This document shows, piece after piece, positions 62,263 to 64,000 of a stretch of DNA of 64,000 nucleotides. Position numbers and translations under genes: made by a program. The stretch is from positions 19,716,001 through 19,780,000 of the forward strand of contig OZ316891.1 in the NCBI GenBank assembly GCA_973895155.1, read 5' to 3'. Within the stretch, counting starts at the first letter, position 1. Every line of letters starts with the position of its first letter. The notes below the pieces were generated by a model. It ran no database searches, was not told the origin of the DNA, and worked only from the letters and a program-made list of their open reading frames with translations. Source of the stretch: Marsupella aquatica. Lineage: Eukaryota > Marchantiophyta.

Positions 62263-64000
62263 CCAAAAAAGAAACAATAGAGACAAAGAGCGCCAGAAAC
62301 TGTCAAGGTTTAGCAGTGTCACTACCAGTGTTAAAGTAAATCTTTGTAGCATCAAAACCACAAGAGATCCCCTCAGAAGCAGATTACAGGATAATAGAGA
62401 ATTCAGTAGACTTTCTTGTCCCACATTATCTCGTGTCCATCACTCATATGAATTGTGACAGTTCACCTTGAACTCACGAAGTGACCCAAGCAAAACCTGT
62501 GTACAGTCCAGCCTAACATCATTGACTACCTTAGATCTATTATTATTGATGTCCTGAGAAAAGCCAAATGCCAAAATGTTGCGGCTCTTGTCGAATCGGG
62601 TATGGAATCCTAGGAAGGTCACTCCACACAACTACAATAATATATTCAATGAACAATCCAATATGTGAAAAGGTGGAACTTCAAGGATATAAATATTTCA
62701 TTCGCAATGGATACAGGGCATCCTCAAATGGTTCTGGATTGAGGTTTTATTTTATAATAAGATTTTCTTATTGACACAGAAAAATCTTTCATCCAGTGAA
62801 GAGTTGAGCACCCATGCATCAAATTTATTGCACATTCATTGTGTTTCCTGGGCAGTTGGTTTGTCAATTAATTTGGTTTGTAATTGTTTACAATGGTTTA
62901 CAATTACAATTGGCTTACAATGGTTAGTAATTGTGTAACCAATTACACAATCATGCCTCTTTGGGCTAGATTTTTATTTATCAATAAGTTTTGATTTTAT
63001 TATGCAAACCCCACGGATGGGGGAAACTAGTAAGCAGGCTGCTCCTGGCTTTGGCTGAGTTGGGCCTGCTTGTAAAGGTTCTACCCTAAATCCTCTTCTT
63101 AGTGGCCTTTGGTGTTCCCCATTTTCTTCAACAAGTCTATCTACACATATATTACAATCTTAGTGTTGGTCAGTGGTTGGAATTTCACAATGAGAAGTGA
63201 CTTAAAAACTATGTTACTTGCGCCCTATCCTTAAATACTCTGACAACATTTTTGGGGCAAAAAATCACTTGTTTACCAACACCTTGCCCAACCGGCCATA
63301 GTTTAGGAGCAGCTGGGTGAGGATGGCGGGAGCATAGCATGCAAACAAGAGGGCAGCGGATTGTGTACACGAGGCGCAGGGGAAGAGTTTAGGGTTTAGG
63401 GTAGAACCATCACTATTGGAACTTCTTTTTCAAGCCCTATCTGTCAATGCAAGTACCACCACTTTTAGTTCAACCCCATTTTGTAATTGCAAGTCCTGAT
63501 TGGCATTGTGATGCTCTTGGGGTTTAGTGGCCCCATCCCGGGTCCATATGACAACAATAGATGGGGAGTGATGGGGGTGATGGCAGCTTAAAGATTTCAT
63601 ATATATGGGCTTCACCCAGTTTCGAGATCACTCCTTGTCATTTTCAAGAGTGTCATTTATGGTTTCTTTCAAGCTATTTTGCTTGATGTTGCTATTTCTG
63701 CCTCTCGGGGTCAATGACAAAAAACCATTGGAACCACCACATGAATCTAAAATATGCATCTTCATACTATTTTGATAATGAAAAATACACATATACATCC
63801 ACATAACAAAAAGAGCACACTTCTTTTGGGTCACGTATGGTCTGCCTTTGGTCTTTTGTAGGACTAAGGTGTAAATATGTCTTTGATGGGTAGTAAATGT
63901 GGTTCTTGTATATATCAAGTGCAATAGGACAAAATGCCAAACCTGAGACAGGGTCCCAAGAATCGAAAGCCAAATGGACCAAAACATTGTCCTTGCCCAT
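62263..64000. other. No gene recognised
   Basis: 'tttagggtttagggt' (two telomere-type units) at 63388-63402 sits inside the right end of a short inverted repeat: 'ggttctaccctaaa' at 63077-63090 pairs with 'tttagggtagaacc' at 63395-63408. The local stretch 62865-62960 is built from 'ttacaat' and its complement. The - strand frame 63767-64000 runs off the window edge (AFDSWDPVSGLAFCPIALD) and is unidentified. Confidence 0.45.

Overview
The window looks like nuclear DNA of a streptophyte (green plant lineage). Three multi-exon genes on the + strand encode plant-type proteins, with GT-AG introns of 63 to 1864 bases: an ATXR4-type SET-domain protein, a cytosolic-clade alkaline/neutral invertase (GH100), and a chloroplast-type MRS2-11/MGT10 magnesium transporter. 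The repeat content (a tRNA-type SINE, a LINE that appears to carry a restriction-enzyme-like endonuclease, Copia remnants, MITEs) is that of a mid-sized to large plant or charophyte genome. I cannot name the species; a non-angiosperm streptophyte is a guess from the unusual LINE.

Layout. 1-4.3 kb: intergenic, with one SINE (2190-2540) and a 108-bp tandem duplication just upstream of the first gene. 4326-7572: ATXR4-like gene, 9 exons. 7.6-12.8 kb: no gene resolved; two medium ORFs of unknown meaning and a strand-skewed purine-rich block, then the 5' flank of the invertase. 12804-17141: invertase, 4 exons. 17.1-21.4 kb: nothing recognised. 21457-28146: MRS2-11, 14 exons. All exon junctions of the three genes were set by matching reading phase and conserved family sequence, and each reconstructed reading frame is intact.

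From about 28.2 kb to the end I find no host gene. This part is a patchwork of minisatellites (29.8-30.3, 35.3-35.6, 37.4-37.5 kb), non-autonomous inverted-repeat DNA elements (36.1, 38.4, 41.2-42.1, 42.9, 45.3 and 50.4-51.4 kb), a second SINE with a clean target-site duplication (45.7-46.1 kb), two copies of one LINE family (46.9-48.4 kb on the - strand; 56.0-57.9 kb on the + strand, decayed), and a Copia reverse-transcriptase/LTR remnant that interrupts the second LINE copy (57.9-58.5 kb). The same LTR-like sequence is repeated at 41.6-41.9 kb, inside a long inverted-repeat element.

The three host genes share no pathway that I can see: organelle-type or protein lysine methylation, cytosolic sucrose hydrolysis, and plastid Mg2+ transport. 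Their proximity looks like ordinary gene neighbourhood. No rRNA, tRNA gene or CRISPR array was found. No clearly new biological system was found; the most unusual items are the LINE with an apparent R2-type endonuclease domain and a set of MITEs with G-run termini.
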